Assembly (NCBI GenBank): GCA_963989385.1
Contig: OZ022502.1
Coordinates: forward strand, 46,865,454-46,929,453
DNA: 64,000 bases
Reading direction: 5' to 3'
From: Ctena decussata
Lineage: Eukaryota > Mollusca > Bivalvia > Lucinida > Lucinidae
In this document: positions 54,928 through 64,000 of the stretch, piece after piece
How the letters are laid out: each line of letters starts with the position of its first letter
Numbering within the stretch: the first letter of the stretch is position 1
Made by a program: the position numbers and the translations under genes
The notes under the pieces: model-generated
The model's database searches: none
What the model was told of the DNA's origin: nothing
Seen by the model: only the letters and a program-made list of their open reading frames with translations

Positions 54928-55039
54928 GAGCTAACCTGAGTCGAAGGCTCACAAGGTGAGCTTATTGTATAGGCTTGGTCCGTCGTCCGTCGTCCGTTCA
55001 CACTTTTAAGCATTAATATCTGTTAAAGAAGCAGGCCAA
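54928..55039 (+). repeat. TAGCTCACC-type terminal module
   Basis: 'GAGCTAACCTGAGTCGAAGG' and 'CTCACAAGGTGAGCTTATTG' followed by GTCCGTCGTCCGTCGTCC. It has the same layout as 1716-1800, here heading the tandem arrays to its right. Confidence 0.65.
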
Positions 55040-56012
55040 TCTTGATTAAATTTTATGTTTAGCATGGTTGGGGTGGGGGATTGATTGCATATAGTTTTGG
55101 GACAGATTGGTTTAAAACTGTGGTTACCATGTCAACAAAAAGGTCCCATAGACTTATAATGGGGAAAATGTTGTCCGGCCCTAGTTTCTTTATTTTTGAT
55201 CGCAACTTCTTGTTACTTGCAGGTATCCAGGACAGCCAAAACATCTCGGACCAGTTCGAATTTGGGCCAGGTTGGATCATTCGTTTCAGAGTTACTAGCC
55301 CTTGAGCGATGAAATATTTTCCCATAGACTTATAATGGGAAAATGTTGTCCGGGCCCTAGCTTCATCATTTTTGATCACAACTTCTTGTAACTAGCAGGT
55401 ATCCAGGACAGCCAAAACATCTCAGACCAGCTCGAATTTGGGAGAGGTTGGAATATTCTTTTCAGAGTTACTTGCCCTTGAAGCCCAAATTTTTCCCATA
55501 GACTTATAATGCGGAAAAATGTTGTCCGGGCCCTAGCTTCATCATTTTTGATCTCAACTTATTGTAACTTGCAGGTATCCAGGACAGCCAAAACATCTCG
55601 GACCAGTTCGAATTTGGGCTAGGTTGGATCGTTCTTTTTAGAGTTACTAGCCCTTGAGCGATGAAATATATAATGGGGAAAATGTTGTCCGGGCCATAGA
55701 TTCTTTATTTTTGATCGCAACTTCTTGTTACATGCAGGTATCCAGGACAGTCAAAGCATCTCGGACTGGTTCGAATTTGGGCCAGATTGGATCATTCTTT
55801 ACAGAGTTACCTGCCCTTGAGCGATAAAATTTTTTCACACAAACTTATAATGGAGAAAATGTTGTCCGGACCCTAGCTTAATTTTTGATCGCAACTTCTT
55901 GTAACTTGCAGGTATTCAGGACAGCTAAAACATCTCGGACCAGTTTGAATTTTTGGCCAGGGTGGATCCTTCTTTTCAGAGTTACTTGCCCTTAAGCGAT
56001 AAAATATTTTCC
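55040..56012 (+). repeat. Tandem array, units of about 175 bp
   Basis: 'CATAGACTTATAATGGGG'-type starts recur near 55147, 55323, 55496, 55672, 55834 and 56010. Units contain 'AATGTTGTCCGGGCCCTAG', 'GCAGGTATCCAGGACAGCC' and 'CATCTCGGACCAGTTCGAAT'. Frames on both strands (55059-55379) are repeat artefacts. Confidence 0.88.
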
Positions 56013-57185
56013 CATAGACTTTGTCATTGATTTAGCGCCTTGATTTGTGGACCAAATTTAATTTAATTTCACACAAGCGATTAGTATGACAATATCTTGG
56101 ACACATTTGCACTTCAGCGTTCTAGGGTCAATGTCAAGGTCACAGTGGCGTTTTTTTTTTAGAAAAATTTTGTCATGGCTCTAGCACCTTCATTTATGGA
56201 CTGACTTTGATTAAAACTTCACACAAATGTTTAGTATGACAAAACCTTGAATAAGTTAGCGTTTCAGCATCCTTAGGTCAAGGTCAAGGTCACAGTAGCT
56301 ATTTTTAGAAAAAAACTTTGTCATCGCTCTAGCACCTTCATTTGTGGACCAAATTCGATTTAATTGCACACAAGTTATTGGTATGACTATATCTTGGACA
56401 AGTTTGCGGTTCAGAGTTCTGAGGTCAAGGTCACAGTGGCTATTTTTAGAAAACTTTGTTATCCCTCTAGCGCCTTTATTTATGGTTGGATTTTGATTAA
56501 AACTTCACACAAATGTTTAGTATGACAATATCTTGAACAAGCTCCCGTTTCAGCGTCTAAGGTCAATGTCAAGGTCACGGTGGCTATTTTTTAAAAAAAA
56601 CTTTGTTATCACTCTAGCGCCTTCATTTAAGGACCAATTTCGATTTAACTTCACACAAGTGATAAATATGGCGAATCTTGGGCAAGTTTGCATTTCAGCA
56701 TTCTGGGTCAAGGTCAGGGTCACAGTGGCTATTTTTAGAAGAGCTTTGTCATTACTCAAGCGCCTTCATTTACGGACCGATTTTATTTAACTTCACACAA
56801 ATGTTGAGTATGAACAGTATCGTGAACACGTTTGCGTTTCAGTGTTCTAAGGTCAAGGTCACAGTTGCTTTTTTTAAAACACTTTGTCATCGCTCTGGAA
56901 ACTTTATTTATGGACCGATTTTGATGTAACTTCACGCAAATGTGTAGTATGACAGTACATGTATCTTGAACAAGTTTGCGTTTCAGCGTTCTAAGGTCAA
57001 GGTCACAGTAGCTGTTTTTAGAAAAACTTTTGTCATCGCTGTGGCAACTTCATTTATGGACCGAGCGCCTTCATTTATTGACCTATTTTCAGTTAACTTC
57101 GCACAAATGTTTAGTATGACATTATCTTGGACAAGTTCTCATTTCAGCATTCTTGGACTAAGGCCAAAATCACAGGGGCTATTTT
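56013..57185 (+). repeat. Tandem array, units of about 140 bp
   Basis: 'GCCTTCATTTATGGACC' (variants) recurs near 56029, 56190, 56334, 56469, 56622, 56762, 56905 and 57045. Each unit has 'AACTTCACACAAATGTTTAG', 'TATGACAATATCTTG' and 'AAGGTCAAGGTCACAGTGGC'. Several 70-85 codon frames are shifted copies of the same unit. Confidence 0.88.
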
Positions 57186-57594
57186 TTACTGTCAGTGCAA
57201 TTATCTAACCTTCCCGGTAAGCTTATTCTGTGACAAACGGATAGGCTGAATTTTTCAAATTACACCACATGTGCTGTCCGCAAAGTTTCCTTTGTCTCTG
57301 ATCAGCAACGTCTAAAACTTGTTGCCATTTATGATGAAACAATATTTTCGTATAATATGTACTTGATATTGGTTTGCATAAGAATACGCAGAATTTAGAG
57401 TATAAAGATTTAGATGTTTCCGAGGACGCCGTCAGGTACATTAAAATAGACTACTACTGACGACTCTAAGATATTTCACTATGTTTGCGGTCTGCCATGT
57501 GTTCAAGTTGGGCTAAACTATATGTAAATTTTGTAGACGTTTACCACATATACACGAAGCGTTACCGTTTATCCGTGTACACTTAGAAAAATCT
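57186..57594. other. Unassigned DNA
   Basis: No gene or repeat recognised. The 72-codon minus-strand frame at 57223-57441 has no motif. Confidence 0.4.
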
Positions 57595-58012
57595 TGTGTT
57601 CACTCTAGAGGGCACTGTTTTTATCCAATTCATGAAACTTAGTCAGACTATTTATTTTTATGAAATCTAGGGCAGGTTTGTAAGTGGGTCTTGTGAGGTC
57701 AAAAAGTAGGTCACTAAATCAGATATGAGAAAACCCTTGAGTACAATCTAGAGGGCCCAGTTTGGTCCAATCTTTGTTCAGAATGTTTATTTCTATGTAA
57801 TTTAGAACAAGGTGCTCTAGTGACCTCCTGTATTAACCAGTTTTGTTACCAGTATAACTTCACAGCTGTACTGGATTTATATGACGTCAAAATCTGCACT
57901 CTTCTAAAACCACTGGTTTAAGGTTTGTAACAAATGAGTGAAGTAACAAAATGTGTCTGTTGACAGTAGTATCTCAGGTGAGCTACAGGACAATTGGTCC
58001 TCTTGTTTGCTG
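57595..58012 (+). repeat. Repeat end with GTGAGCTACAGG terminus
   Basis: 'CACTCTAGAGGGCACTG' and a diverged 'AATCTAGAGGGCCCAG' copy, then 'CTCAGGTGAGCTACAGGACA' and 'ATTGGTCCTCTTGTT'. The last part is the complement of 'GAATGGTCCTGTAGCTTACTC' at 20632, so it is the same kind of terminal module. Confidence 0.65.
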
Positions 58013-58118
58013 TTACTTTTACCAAAATTTTCTAGCCAACCCCCAAACCCCCCTTCCCCCACCCCCAGATTGGTGACAAAAATGTTATGACCCCCCGATC
58101 CCCCTATCCCAGTTACCC

Positions 58119-58120
<2 letters not shown>

Positions 58121-58163
<43 letters not shown>
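58121..58163 (+). repeat. (CA)n microsatellite
   Basis: About 21 uninterrupted CA units, preceded by a C-rich stretch (58040-58110). Confidence 0.97.
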
Positions 58164-58164
<1 letters not shown>

Positions 58165-58258
58165 ATTTCTATGTCAATCTGACCTCAATCAAAACCTGTA
58201 TGAAACACAAAGAACATTTTCTTATTCTAACAGGTTAATTAATCATTGTCTGTTTACA

Positions 58259-58934
58259 CTTTCACAGTATCCGAACGCACTCTCCCATCTCTTCCGGTTT
58301 TCATAGCGTCGAATCGAGAGTACAAACATTCGCTTATAACCAGTAGTCGGAATTCATTATGTTTTGAGATTTTATCCGGAATCTGCTGCGTCATTTATAG
58401 TCATTCAGCTTCGAGAATGTAAAGAGGTAAGTTTAATATAATTTGTTCTTCGGTCATTTACTTTATTGCCCTGTACAATGTCGTGTATGGGTGGATAGTA
58501 ATGAGTACAGTATTCAAATCGCCTTGGCATGATTCTAAAACCATTTTGAGCCTTTTCTTACATGTTTTTTAAAAATCTTTAAAATAAACGGAAGGAGTTA
58601 TCAATCTACAGTTTGTTAGTTTTGATAGTAGGACGATAGATAGGTTTTGCACGACACAAACTCGTGTTAAATTAGCTGTTCGGAATAAAACTTCTGTGAC
58701 GGCCAAGAGGTTTTCATTGTACAGGGCAATAAAGTAAAAGACCGAAGAGCAAATTATATTAAACTTACTTCGTTACATTTTCGGAGCTTAATAACTATAA
58801 ATGACGCAGCAGATTCCGGATAAAATCTCAAAACATAATGAATTCCGACTACTGGTTATAAGCGAATTTTGTACTCTCGATTCAACGCTATGAAAACCGG
58901 AAGAGATGGTACAGTGCGTTCGGAGACTGTGACT
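58259..58934. repeat. Long inverted repeat (foldback), arms about 220-230 bp
   Basis: The left arm 58259-58490 and right arm 58715-58934 are complementary at roughly 93% by eye, with a loop of about 225 bp. Landmarks are 'CTTCCGGTTTTCATAGCG', 'TGCTGCGTCATTTATAG' and 'TTTATTGCCCTGTACAATG'. A transcript would fold into a long duplex. 'AGGTAAGTTTAATATAAT' in the left arm looks like a splice donor. No target duplication noticed. Confidence 0.85.
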
Positions 58935-59572
58935 TTTTCTGTATTTCTTGCACTTTCTTCTGCAAATGGCCATCCGCAATTCTGTTGTCGAATGCTTAAT
59001 AACTATAACTGTTTATTAATAATATTAATTGGGCCTCTGGGTTGCGGGGGTCTGGGACACAGCCACAGTAGTTTTGCTGATGAAAAGCTACCTGGAGAGC
59101 TGACATTAAATTCAATTGAGAAAAAAAAACATCTACTTGACATGATTTTATAGACACTGTCTTGTTATTCTTCTAGAAAATCAATGAAACAATTTGTTAT
59201 GGATATCAAGCTGTCCAAGTTTTGTGTGTCAAATCCATAAATGTCTTTAAGTTTGTAGTTTGAAAGAAAAGAGTCTGAAATTTAAGGAGCAATAGGGGTT
59301 CAGGGGGAGCCCCCCCCCCCCCCCCCGTCTCCTCAGAAGCTGAGACATTTTTAAAAATGAAGACTGATGGAACAATTCTGAGCCCCGCCAATATGCCTAA
59401 TTCTGTCAATTTTTGTAGTAGTTATGGCCCTTTGAAAATGGCATTTTGACTTAGTCAGCAAGATATCTTGAAAAGCATACAAGCTAGGGCTTTATTGCCC
59501 AAGGTGTAGATGACCTGAATAACTTTTATAAAAAAAATCGTGAATTTTTGACAAAGTTATGTCCCTTTTTAT
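58935..59572. other. Unassigned DNA with poly(C)
   Basis: Poly(C) at 59309-59327. No gene recognised. Frames at 58869-59153 (plus) and 59206-59409 (minus) have no motif. Confidence 0.4.
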
Positions 59573-60100
59573 ACGCCCGTTTGAAAAATGGGACGTATAT
59601 TGTTATGGCCTTGGCGTCTGCCCGCCTGTCCGTCCGTCCGTCCGGCGTAAACTTTTCGTTTCCGGATAACTCCTCCTACAGTTTACATCCGATCGAGCTG
59701 AAACTTGGTATATAGTAAGACTATGAGGTGGACCAGAGCATATCGTTTCGAGGTAACGCTCCAATGATTTTTAGCAGAGTTACAGCCCTTTACTTAGAAT
59801 TTTTGGGGTGTTCGTTTCCGGATAACTCCTCCTATAATTTTGATCCAATTAAACTATAACGTTGTAAACAGTAAGACTACGATGTGGAGTAGCGCATATT
59901 ATATGGAAATTTTGCTCCGATGATTTTTGCGGAGTTACAGCCCTTTGAAAAAATGTGTTATGGCAGTTTTTATGGCAATTCTTTAGCATTCTATAACTTG
60001 GTTACTCTTTGGAATATCATGATGAAACTTTATAACAATGTATATCAGGTTAAGACAACGTGTCTAATATAAGAATGGTTACTCCTCTTGACTTAGATTT
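59573..60100 (+). mobile_element. Second TACGCCCG-type repeat element, 3' end unclear
   Basis: TATACGCCCGTTTGAAAAAT plus GGGACGTATATTG, then (GTCC)n at 59624-59643. Two diverged internal units contain 'CGTTTCCGGATAACTCCTCC'. It later resembles 44280-44350 ('GGAATATCATGATGAAACTT'). Confidence 0.65.
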
Positions 60101-60110
60101 TGAGTTACCA

Positions 60111-60209
60111 TTTAATCTTTGACATGAGCATGCATTTATCTAAATCTTCAAAATCAAGTCTGTAACATGTTCCTGTTTTTGGACTATCTAAAACCAAAAT
60201 TTCCTAAAA
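60111..60209 (+). repeat. Left copy of a 99-bp inverted repeat around the ORF1 gene
   Basis: 'GACATGAGCATGCATTTATC' to 'CCAAAATTTCCTAAAAAG', complementary to 62494-62592. Confidence 0.8.
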
Positions 60210-61400
60210 AGAATGCTTATTATTTTCTTAATAATGTAAATTTTATATTGTGGCAAATATATATATTGACCTTTACATGTTTTTAGCAGAAACATGACAT
60301 TCTATTTGTATCAAAAGAGCCCTGCACATTGAGCTACCAATTCCCCATTAATATATCTGAACTCTGCATGGATATATTTTAAGATAACATATATAAAAGA
60401 TAACATACACCATTTGAATTCTGGCTGTACTATATAGATTGTACTGTTGTAAAGACATCTGGCATATAAACATTTGAACAAGCTCAGACTCATCTGACAA
60501 TAAATATGCCTAAATCTACTTAAATATCAAAATATCTTTACATCAGAATCTGGTATGTACTCTTATTTAATAATTTCTCCAAACATATTTATTTTTCAAC
60601 TTCCTTGCAAAACATACTTGACCACATTGCTTGGTCCCATCTACCTGGACAAGCTGAATGTGCTTATACAGGTAGATGTGTCAAAGCAATGAATTTTCAC
60701 CTGACTTCTTTTTACCTCCATTATATACATTTAACATTTGACATTAGTATGCACACACAACTGCATTCATACAGTAGTATGATACTCATGCATATGTATA
60801 CATATGTATGCATATTCATGCACATGTACACACAAGCATGCTTGCCCATCCATATGTGAAAGCTTTTACCCACATCAGAATGCATAATATTTCATATACT
60901 TTGTTTTATTTCTAAATGAACTGCAGTGACTCCTACTAAGCTGACAGTGTTTTATAGTTTATAGTTTTATAGACTCTGGTAGTTCTGAATCCATATGGAT
61001 GAAGGTCTGAATAGACTTGCCTTTATTATACTGTTTCAGTCAATATTATTTTTCTGAAGTGTTTTCCTAACTTGTCTTTTATGATATACTTGAATATCTC
61101 TTTATTTACAAGTATCTCATCCTTAGATTTAATATCATAAACTGGACCTTAGTCCTTTCTTCTCAATGATTAAATGTTATAATGTTTTCTAAACATTTTG
61201 TTTCTTGGTCAACTATATATTTTCCTCTGAATAGTTCTATGTAATTTTATGTGAACAGCAATAATCAGACTCTGGATATATATACATGTAAACTTGGTCT
61301 AAATTATAAGTAGGTGTGAAGAGTTATGTCCAGCCTTTATTTCCAATATTGTACAACAAGTATAGTATGTAATTCCCACTGTGTTATTGCTGATTATTTC
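60210..61400. other. Unassigned AT-rich DNA downstream of the ORF1 gene
   Basis: No endonuclease or RT motif of a LINE ORF2 is visible on the minus strand here. AATAAA on the minus strand at 61337-61342 lies about 60 bp past the ORF1 stop. A CATATG-rich low-complexity stretch lies at 60770-60860. Confidence 0.5.
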
Positions 61401-61402
61401 TC

Positions 61403-62251
61403 TCAGGCTTTTCTAATTCTCCATCTGTCTAGGTCATCCTTCTTTACTTCTAGCACCATATCAAGCCCCACTTCACGTATTCTTGTCTTTAGATGTTCAT
61501 TATTTCTGATAACATAAGCTGCCTTGGCTAATCTGGCTCTCTCATCTTTCATGACCACAGGCAAATCTGTCATTATCCTTTTTCCTGTGCCAGCCAATTT
61601 GAAGGCATTAGAAATCACCAGTTCTCTATCTTCATAACAGGAAAACCTCATTATGATTGGTTTTGGTCCTGTATTTCTTGTCTGGAGCCTATGCCCATTA
61701 GCAAAGTTAATTTGATTTGCCCTCTGTTGATCTATCTTCAAATGTGTAACAAAAAATTCTCTCATCTTATCATACAGTTTTTCATTTCTGTCTTCTTCAA
61801 TTCCTTGAAAGATTAAATTATATTTTCTCTCATGTTTCTCAATTGTCATAATCTTCTTGTTTAGAATCTCAATTCTTTCATCTATATCTTTTTTCATTTC
61901 TTCCATTTTCTGTTCTTGGTTGTTCTCCATAGTATCAACCTTTTGAGCATGGAATTCTATACTAGTTTCTATGTCGTCAGCTTGGCTTTTTAAATTCGTT
62001 ATATCAGTAACAGCCTGAGCTAAACCAGTCTTGACCTCACCAATCTCTTCTTTCATTTCTGCAAACATACTGGAAAACTTCTCCTCAATAGCTTTCAGTT
62101 TACTTGACATCTTGCGGTCAGATTCTTTAAACATTCCACGAATTTCTTCTGTAAACTTTGCTATGTCTTGTTCTGAATGTGCCCCAACAGAACTTTGACG
62201 TCTGACCGGCTCACTTTCTGCTTTTTTTGATGTAGGCATGATTTTGCTCAA
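61403..62251 (-). CDS. L1-ORF1p-like coiled-coil/RRM protein
   Basis: 282 codons, uninterrupted, ATG start to TGA. A Ser/Glu-rich N-terminus is followed by a long coiled coil (residues about 35-140, heptad-like, rich in Glu/Lys/Met). Then come an RRM-like segment starting 'KYNLIFQGIEED' (about 143), 'KPIIMRFSCYEDRE' (about 198) and a C-terminal basic domain 'VMKDERARLAKAAYVIR' (about 233). This is the order of L1 ORF1p (Transposase_22 family), an RNA chaperone that trimerises on element RNA. No ORF2 lies downstream. It may be a truncated LINE, a non-autonomous ORF1-only element or a captured gene. Confidence 0.82.
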   Translation of the reverse strand: MSKIMPTSKKAESEPVRRQSSVGAHSEQDIAKFTEEIRGMFKESDRKMSSKLKAIEEKFSSMFAEMKEEIGEVKTGLAQAVTDITNLKSQADDIETSIEFHAQKVDTMENNQEQKMEEMKKDIDERIEILNKKIMTIEKHERKYNLIFQGIEEDRNEKLYDKMREFFVTHLKIDQQRANQINFANGHRLQTRNTGPKPIIMRFSCYEDRELVISNAFKLAGTGKRIMTDLPVVMKDERARLAKAAYVIRNNEHLKTRIREVGLDMVLEVKKDDLDRWRIRKA

Positions 62252-62493
62252 TCTTCCTTATTATACAACAGTGGGTGGGGTTTGTTTACAAGTCTATTTT
62301 GCTTCCCTGTTGATTTTAAGCTGAGGTACAATGTTAGTTGCTATGTTCAAATCGTGTATTGTGTATATAATGTTTATTTGATACTGTTCTTCTAGCTCAT
62401 AGTTCTTCAGTGGCCATGAACAACCTTTTTGTTTTGCTGTGCACTCTAATTACGCGCACACCGCCATCAACACCAAACCGGAAGATTAAATGT

Positions 62494-62592
62494 ATAATTA
62501 AGAAATTTTGGTTTAAATAGTTCAAAAACAGTACATGTTACAGACTGGATTTACAAGATTTAGATAAATGCATGCTCATGTCAAAGATTGAA
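62494..62592 (-). repeat. Right copy of the 99-bp inverted repeat
   Basis: Reverse complement of 60111-60209 with about ten differences by eye. Confidence 0.8.
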
Positions 62593-63448
62593 TGTAAATA
62601 TGTGGTATCATATTCATATTTACAGTGTCTAAAAGATGTGAACATGTTATTTAGGAAGGGTTATAATTAAAATAGTTAAAAAAGAACATTTTCAAAATCT
62701 TTATGTATATATTGTCAGGAAAACATTGACCGAGCTTGCAGGGATGTTAAGAATTCGATAAGGGGTCCAAAACATGTTGAGCATGGCATTTAGGGAGGAT
62801 CAGAATTAAGTATGGTTAAAAACATAATCTAAATAAGATTGCTAGGTCAGATTCTGATGTGAAAATATAAACTTGAATATGAATATGCACTGTTAATTAA
62901 GTTTGACCTTGTTTAAAAGTTAGATATATGTACAGCAGAATTGCCTATAATAGTACAAACATATTTCATATAGATAATGTTATTTTATTGTATACCCAGG
63001 TAGAGTTATGATATGATATTTAGGTGCTTATAACAAAGTGTACAAAGTGAATATGAAGCTACATATAAGCATGCAAAGGCATGCATAAGTATATATAGAT
63101 ATATACTATATACGATATACTAATGACAAGGTCTGAATGCATATAATAGATGAAAAATGAAAACAAGTGTAAAAACAAACAACAAAAACATGGCTATGTT
63201 ATATTTACCTACACAAGCATATTATTGTGAAAAGTCGACATTATTAAAAAATTAAAGAAGATCATTTGTCAAAAAGGTAATGTTTATATTGGTAGGAAAA
63301 ATTTAACATCAGCCATAGGGATGTTAAGAAAAAGGTAAGGTGTCAAAGCTATGTTAAGCATGTAATTAGAGACTGTTAGAATTAAGTATGGTTAAAAATC
63401 AATATAAGATTGTTTGGTCGGATTCTGATGTGAAAATATAGACATGTA

Positions 63449-63666
63449 CAGTCAACTCTCGAAATCTCGAAGTCGAACTCCAGCCCAAACTGTTGATATA
63501 TCAAAGCAGATTTTCTGGACCAGAAAATCTACTTTGAAATATCGGTGGTTCGAAATAACAGGAGCCGAAATTTAAATAAATATAGGAAATCTATTCTTTG
63601 ATATAAGAAGATACTTTGACATATCAGTGTTGGAGTATCAGTGTTTGAGATATCGCGAGTTGACTG
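63449..63666. mobile_element. Tigger/pogo-like MITE
   Basis: 218 bp between TA dinucleotides (63447-63448, 63667-63668). Ends CAGTCAACTCTCGAAATCTC and 'GATATCGCGAGTTGACTG' are inverted repeats. No coding capacity. The paralogous unit around 62870 is an empty site. Confidence 0.85.
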
Positions 63667-63842
63667 TATATGAATATGCATTGTCAATTAAGTCTGAACT
63701 TGGTTAAAAGTAGATATCTGTACAGCAGTATTACCTGAAATAGTACAGTCATAGCTCAAATAGATAATGTTATTTTATTATATGGTTAAAAATCAATATA
63801 AGATTGGTTGGTCGGATTCTGATGTGAAAATGTAAACGTGTA

Positions 63843-64000
63843 CATTCAACTCTCGATATCTCGAAGTCGAGCATTGGCCCAAACTACTGACATCTCAGGG
63901 TTAATTTTCTGTAACCAGAAAATTTACTTTGAGATGGCTGTGGTTTGAGATAACAGGAGCTGAATTTTGAATGAAAATGGGAAATTTATTCTTTGATATA
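63843..64000. mobile_element. Second Tigger/pogo-like MITE, cut by the window edge
   Basis: Starts after TA at 63841-63842 with CATTCAACTCTCGATATCTC. Same order as the copy at 63449 and the same insertion point in its tandem unit. Confidence 0.8.

Larger units (their letters stand above)
62660..64000 (+). repeat. Tandem duplication, about 560 bp units with later partial copies
   Basis: 'GGGATGTTAAGAA', 'AATTAAGTATGGTTAAAAA' and 'TCGGATTCTGATGTGAAAAT' occur in order at 62740-62865 and 63318-63440. The last pair recurs at 63782-63830. The first unit lacks the Tigger-like MITE, while the second and third carry it at the same site. Confidence 0.8.

Noticed and set aside
56533..57208. Three similar 80-85 codon proteins with 'GPI.FNFTQM' style sequence
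   Set aside because: They are shifted translations of the 140-bp tandem unit; frames are not kept across the array.

Overview
The window looks like intergenic, repeat-packed DNA from an invertebrate animal, most plausibly a marine bivalve mollusc. This is inferred from an AT-rich composition, several tRNA-derived SINEs, CR1-like and L1-like LINE remains, Penelope-type GIY-YIG remains, a Ty3/gypsy-type LTR element, and arrays of AGGTCA-rich tandem repeats ending in TAGCTCACC modules. I see no convincing host protein-coding exon, rRNA, functional tRNA gene or CRISPR array. Nearly every long open frame belongs to a mobile element or to simple or tandem repeats.

Layout. 1-1690: AGGTCA-rich tandem array. 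2110-5155 (minus): decayed CR1-like LINE with PHD finger, endonuclease and reverse transcriptase. 5290-15530: mostly unassigned DNA with SINEs (6559-6799; 13291-13495; 15241-15514, minus), a 43-bp minisatellite of alternating palindromes (7226-7440), microsatellites and a small hairpin MITE. 16306-17861: eight dispersed copies of a 19-bp motif with spacings near multiples of 170 bp. 18391-18528: five short hairpin repeats. 19680-24970: a second, orientation-switching AGGTCA-rich array, split by a MITE flanked by TTAA.

26188-54333 is one Ty3/gypsy-type LTR retrotransposon (TSD ATAAG/TAAG). Its left LTR is cut in two (26188-26598 and 45085-45656) by an 18.5-kb insert. The interior holds gag (interrupted by an in-frame stop and a MITE), protease, integrase and an extra zinc-finger ORF, but reverse transcriptase and RNase H are missing. 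The insert carries a 10.5-kb element (27228-37776, TSD CATAA) with terminal inverted repeats of about 1.2 kb around relics of a GIY-YIG nuclease gene. One arm of that element is in turn split by a 6.4-kb pogo-like transposon (30425-36872, TSD TA) with a near-intact 557-codon DDD transposase, and this pogo element contains several MITEs. The nesting order can be read directly, because intact paralogous copies in the window serve as empty sites.

54590-58012: LINE scrap and two tandem arrays (about 175 and 140 bp units). 58259-58934: long foldback. 59573-60100: copy of a TACGCCCG-type repeat. 61403-62251 (minus): intact L1-ORF1p-like gene with no ORF2, bracketed by a 99-bp inverted repeat. 62660-64000: tandem duplication carrying Tigger-like MITEs.

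The genes do not form a host pathway. They are replication modules of selfish elements. The most unusual pieces are the long-TIR/GIY-YIG element, the zinc-finger ORF of the LTR element, the 19-bp motif cluster and the palindromic minisatellite.
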